DNA of 64,000 bases from Polaromonas sp. 39-63-25. Its GTDB lineage: Bacteria > Pseudomonadota > Gammaproteobacteria > Burkholderiales > Burkholderiaceae_C. Of this stretch, positions 61,076 to 64,000 are shown in pieces. Location: the NCBI RefSeq assembly GCF_002278925.1, contig NZ_NCJH01000021.1, positions 1 through 64,000 on the forward strand, written 5' to 3'. Under the pieces are notes generated by a model, which was not told where the DNA came from, did not search any database, and worked only from the letters and a program-made list of their open reading frames with translations. Made by a program: the position numbers and the translations under genes. The stretch's first letter is position 1. Each line of letters starts with the position of its first letter.

Positions 61076-61774
61076 ATGAAATTCTCGCGCCATATTGAAC
61101 GTCACCGTACCGACCGCATCGGCTGGCTGCGCGCGGCTGTGCTGGGGGCCAACGACGGTATTGTGTCCACCGCCAGCCTGGTGGTCGGCGTCGCCGCCGC
61201 GCAGTCAAGCCAGGGCAGCATTCTCGTGGCGGGTGTCGCCGGGCTGGTGGCTGGGGCGATGTCGATGGCCGCGGGGGAGTATGTCTCGGTCCACTCGCAG
61301 GCCGACACCGAAAAAGCCGATCTTGAGCGTGAACGTGCCGAGCTCGCGCTCGACCCCGCCGCCGAGCAGCGTGAGTTGACCGGCATTTATGTCGCGCGGG
61401 GACTGACGCCCGAGCTGGCGCAACAGGTGGCGGTCGCGTTGACGGCGCACGACGCGCTTGGCGCCCATGCCCGGGACGAACTCGGGATTTCGGAGGCGTT
61501 CAGCGCGCGGCCGGTTCAGGCCGCACTGGCCTCGGCGGGGAGTTTTGCGGTGGGCGCGGTGTTGCCGCTCGCCGTCGCCGCATGGGCACCCGCACAAGGC
61601 CTCATCGCCTGGGTTTGCGCAAGCTCACTGATTTTTCTTGCCCTCCTGGGTGTTGTGGCCGCCCGCGCCGGGGGCGCCGGCGTGCTGGCCAGTGCATGGC
61701 GTGTGACCTTCTGGGGCGCGCTCGCGATGGCGATCACGGCCGGTGTGGGCGCATTGTTCGGCGCGGTGGCTTGA
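61076..61774 (+). CDS. VIT1/CCC1-family transporter
   Basis: 232 residues from ATG 61076. Five or so membrane spans: RAAVLGANDGIVSTASLVVGVAAAQ, GLVAGAMSMAAGEYVSVHSQADTEKADLERER with the acidic metal-binding loop, and three C-terminal spans. The family (plant VIT1, yeast CCC1, bacterial MbfA relatives) moves Fe2+ or Mn2+. It lies 63 bp after the kinase gene; functional linkage is not evident. Confidence 0.93.
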   Translation: MKFSRHIERHRTDRIGWLRAAVLGANDGIVSTASLVVGVAAAQSSQGSILVAGVAGLVAGAMSMAAGEYVSVHSQADTEKADLERERAELALDPAAEQRELTGIYVARGLTPELAQQVAVALTAHDALGAHARDELGISEAFSARPVQAALASAGSFAVGAVLPLAVAAWAPAQGLIAWVCASSLIFLALLGVVAARAGGAGVLASAWRVTFWGALAMAITAGVGALFGAVA

Positions 61775-62095
61775 AGCCTGCAGGGAAACAAGCCTGGTGT
61801 CCCTGAAGCACAGCGTGATATGGACTAATAGAGTCCACAATAAATTGTTGCTTGCTGTCAGAGTTGCAAACGAGGATGCGATTTTGTCAAACGCACTCCG
61901 CTGAGCGAATGGGTAAGTTTGGGGTGGGTGGAAAAATTTTCCTGCAAGATTTCTTTGCAAATGCGCCTGCACGACGGCGCTGCGAGTGCCGCACCCTCGG
62001 TGTTCAAGAACTTCAGGCCGCGTTCGCATGGCGCTGCGTAAGTGGTCGTATTGCGCGCTCGTGCAAATCAGAGGTGAAACGAAGTCTCTTCTGGC
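61775..62095. other. intergenic region between VIT1-like gene and LysR gene
   Basis: 321 bp without a convincing gene and locally more A/T-rich than the surroundings. A small palindrome, TGGACT-loop-AGTCCA, lies at 61821-61837, and A/T-rich tracts at 61840-61850 and 61925-61955. The LysR gene ends here, so no promoter is required; I see nothing else I can name. Confidence 0.5.
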
Positions 62096-62977
62096 CTAGG
62101 TCAACTGAGCGACAGCAGCCGCCTCCCGCAGCAGCCACTCCCGAAACTGCGCCATCGCCGGGGAAACCGACTTTGACTGCAACTGCGTAAGCCAGTAGCT
62201 GCCCACGCGCACCTGGAACGCAAAAGGCTGCACAAGTCGATTCACCTGCAGGTCGTGCAGGAACATGCTGCGGGGCAGTAGTGCGATACCGGCGCCCTGC
62301 GCAGCGGCTGCCGCCAGCGCCAACGAAGAATCGAGGACCGGGCCGCGCAGTGGCTGGGGGATCGTTCCCGCCCCGGCGGCCTCGAACCAAAGCTTCCACT
62401 CATCACTGCGATACGAGCGCAGAAGTGTTTCACCCAACATATCCCGCGGCCCGGAAAGACGTCGCGCGATTGCTGGTGTGCACATGGGCGTCAGAGGAGC
62501 CTCGAACAGCGGGTCGGCATGCGTGCCGTGCCACGCGCCTTGCCCGAAGCGGATCGCGAAATCAAGACCTTCACCGGCCAGATCTACCCTGTTGTTATGA
62601 GTCATCAGGCGCAGGTCAATGAACGGAAAGTCGCGGTGGAATGTCTCCAGCCGCGGCAGCAGCCACCCCACCGCGAAAGTGGACACGGCCGCCACCGTCA
62701 CCGGCTCGCGGTAGGCGCCGCCACGGAACTGTTCCAGGATGTTGCCCAGACGCCCGAAGGAATCGGACAACATGGGCAGCAAGGCATGCCCTTCGTCGGT
62801 GAGCGCCAGGCCGCGCGGCAGCCGGCGAAACAACGGCACGCCGAGTCGCGCTTCCAGGTTCTTGACCTGCGCACTCACCGCCGCCTGCGTGACGTTCAAT
62901 TCCAATCCGGCACGCGTGAAGCTAAGGTGTCGTGCAGATACTTCGAATGCGCGCAATGCGTTGAGGGGCAATGTCAT
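62096..62977 (-). CDS. AmpR-like LysR-family regulator of the beta-lactamase gene
   Basis: 293 residues from ATG 62977 (62986 is also possible). PLNALRAFEVSARHLSFTRAGLELNVTQAAVSAQVKNLEARLGVPLFRRLPRGLALTDEG is very close to AmpR in the DNA-binding region. Divergently paired with a class A beta-lactamase across about 100 bp, the standard ampR-bla arrangement. AmpR senses muropeptides made when cell-wall recycling is disturbed by beta-lactams. The other parts (ampG, ampD) are not in this window. Confidence 0.9.
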   Translation of the reverse strand: MTLPLNALRAFEVSARHLSFTRAGLELNVTQAAVSAQVKNLEARLGVPLFRRLPRGLALTDEGHALLPMLSDSFGRLGNILEQFRGGAYREPVTVAAVSTFAVGWLLPRLETFHRDFPFIDLRLMTHNNRVDLAGEGLDFAIRFGQGAWHGTHADPLFEAPLTPMCTPAIARRLSGPRDMLGETLLRSYRSDEWKLWFEAAGAGTIPQPLRGPVLDSSLALAAAAAQGAGIALLPRSMFLHDLQVNRLVQPFAFQVRVGSYWLTQLQSKSVSPAMAQFREWLLREAAAVAQLT

Positions 62978-63076
62978 GACCCACATTATCTTGGGTCTCC
63001 CCCCGAAAAAGATCGTTTGTCGGCCAATAGCTGGATTGATATCGTTGCGTCCCCTTACCAACAACGTTGTTTAAAA

Positions 63077-63958
63077 ATGAACCGACGCGACTTCCATTCA
63101 CGACTCACCGCCGCCATTGCTGCCGCCGCACTTCCGGGCTGCGCACAGGTCCTACACCAACCTGTGCAGGAGAACCCCTGGCGGGCGATCGAATCCTTGT
63201 CCGGAGGCCGGCTGGGCGTGGCCGTGCTGCAAACCGACGGCAGCATCGAAGGCCACAGACTCGACGAGCGCTTTCCCATGTGCAGCACCTTCAAGTGGCT
63301 AGCCGCCGCCCACGTTCTGCAACGGGTGGACCGAGGTCTAGAGCGACTGGACCGGCGCATCCCCTACGGCCGCGAGGTGTTGCTGCCCCATTCCCCTGTC
63401 ACGGAGAAGCACGTAGGCAAAGGCATGACCTTGGGCGAGTTGTGTCACGCGACCATCACGACCAGTGACAACGCCGCCGGCAACCTGGTCTTGGCCGCGG
63501 GAGGCGGTCCGCAAGGGCTCACCACCTACGCGCGCAGCTTGGGCGACGGAGTCACCAGGCTGGACCGATGGGAGACCGAACTCAACGAAGCGACGCCCGG
63601 CGACCCGCGCGACACGACCTCTCCGCGTGCCATGGCGCATCTGCTCAAAGCGACGCTGCTGGGCGATGCCCTGTCCATGCGCAGTCGTGAGCAGCTCTCG
63701 CAGTGGCTTGTGGCGTGCGTGACCAATGGGCAGCGGCTGCGTGCTGACCTGCCGGCGGAATGGCGGATGGGGAGTAAAACAGGTGGCGGCGGCTACGGCT
63801 CTACAAACGATGTTGGAATCTTCTGGCCACCTGGCCGGCCGCCAATCTTGGTCACTGCCTACGTCACTAATACGGAAACTTCGCAGGCCGACCGGAACGC
63901 AGCCATCGCTGCAGTGGCGCGCCGAGTCACTACTTCGCACGACCCCGCGAAACGGTGA
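63077..63958 (+). CDS. class A beta-lactamase, probable Tat-exported lipoprotein
   Basis: 293 residues. By chance its numbering coincides with the Ambler scheme: Ser70 in CSTFK, Ser130-Asp131-Asn132 in TSDNAAGN, Glu166 in ETELN, Lys234-Thr235-Gly236 in KTGGGG. All catalytic residues are therefore present and penicillin/cephalosporin hydrolysis is expected. The N-terminus MNRRDFHSRLTAAIAAAALP has a twin-arginine motif and a lipobox LPGC at 19-22. Cys69 is present, but residue 238 is Gly, so the disulfide of class A carbapenemases is absent. Resembles AmpR-controlled enzymes such as L2/Pen types. Confidence 0.93.
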   Translation: MNRRDFHSRLTAAIAAAALPGCAQVLHQPVQENPWRAIESLSGGRLGVAVLQTDGSIEGHRLDERFPMCSTFKWLAAAHVLQRVDRGLERLDRRIPYGREVLLPHSPVTEKHVGKGMTLGELCHATITTSDNAAGNLVLAAGGGPQGLTTYARSLGDGVTRLDRWETELNEATPGDPRDTTSPRAMAHLLKATLLGDALSMRSREQLSQWLVACVTNGQRLRADLPAEWRMGSKTGGGGYGSTNDVGIFWPPGRPPILVTAYVTNTETSQADRNAAIAAVARRVTTSHDPAKR

Positions 63959-64000
63959 AGAGGAATGTGTGAGAGCCTTGTCCTTGCCTCTGAGTTGAGC

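Overview
The window is a 64 kb stretch of high-GC chromosome from a betaproteobacterium, most likely a member of the Comamonadaceae (Polaromonas, Rhodoferax or Variovorax type). The evidence is gene content and order: argS followed by a SPOR protein and dsbA, then lptA-lptB-rpoN, plus a DUF1631 protein, an SPW-repeat protein and a Gcr-type membrane protein. Several dispersed short repeats fit the same lineage as I know it. I saw no tRNA, rRNA, CRISPR array, transposase or phage gene.

Layout. 1-8.6 kb: a benzoate-type transporter, gshB, an exporter with a class II amidotransferase, a zinc-ribbon metallopeptidase, and a translationally coupled YoaK/spermidine-synthase-like pair. 8.7-16.2 kb: DUF1631 protein, fasciclin lipoprotein, SPW protein, malate synthase G and an L-2-haloacid dehalogenase. 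16.3-28.9 kb: CoA-transferase, LysR, argS-SPOR-dsbA, lptA-lptB-rpoN, an rRNA methyltransferase, a PIN protein and a serine hydrolase. 29.0-32.8 kb: a YecA-like protein, then an island of four small genes of unknown function, all on the minus strand and separated by attC-like sites. This island reads as an integron gene-cassette array with no integrase in the window. 32.8-38.9 kb: GNAT, lipoprotein hydrolase, OsmC, a haloacetate-dehalogenase-type hydrolase, an NTF2 protein, a luciferase-like monooxygenase, an FKBP and a ClpP-like periplasmic protein. 39-50 kb: an orphan two-domain ArsA ATPase, LysR-controlled oxidoreductases, an MFS carrier, a MITE-like element, pncC-pgpA, a LysR/tautomerase divergon and thiL. 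50-64 kb: YbdK ligase overlapping a CPA2 antiporter, a Gcr-type protein, apaG, rpe, a signalling pair (response regulator-cyclase-HPt and hybrid kinase), a VIT1-family transporter, and an ampR-like regulator divergent from a class A beta-lactamase.

Repeats are the main non-genic theme. Five families recur. (1) A roughly 60-bp mini-element has ten copies; some lie inside genes, including the linker of RpoN and the middle of ThiL. (2) A roughly 95-bp GC-rich element has five copies, each just after a stop codon and co-directional with the upstream gene. (3) A 340-395 bp element has two copies with compensatory changes in two hairpins. (4) A 269-bp MITE-like element has nested inverted repeats, and one isolated end of it lies elsewhere in the window. 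(5) A short palindromic motif occurs upstream of lptA. Several of these elements supply stop codons to neighbouring genes.

Functional links that can be inferred: two different haloacid dehalogenases plus malate synthase G would allow haloacetate to be used through glycolate and glyoxylate, although the genes are not clustered. The hybrid kinase and the cyclase-HPt protein together carry all parts of a phosphorelay. The AmpR-like/beta-lactamase pair is a classic inducible resistance arrangement.
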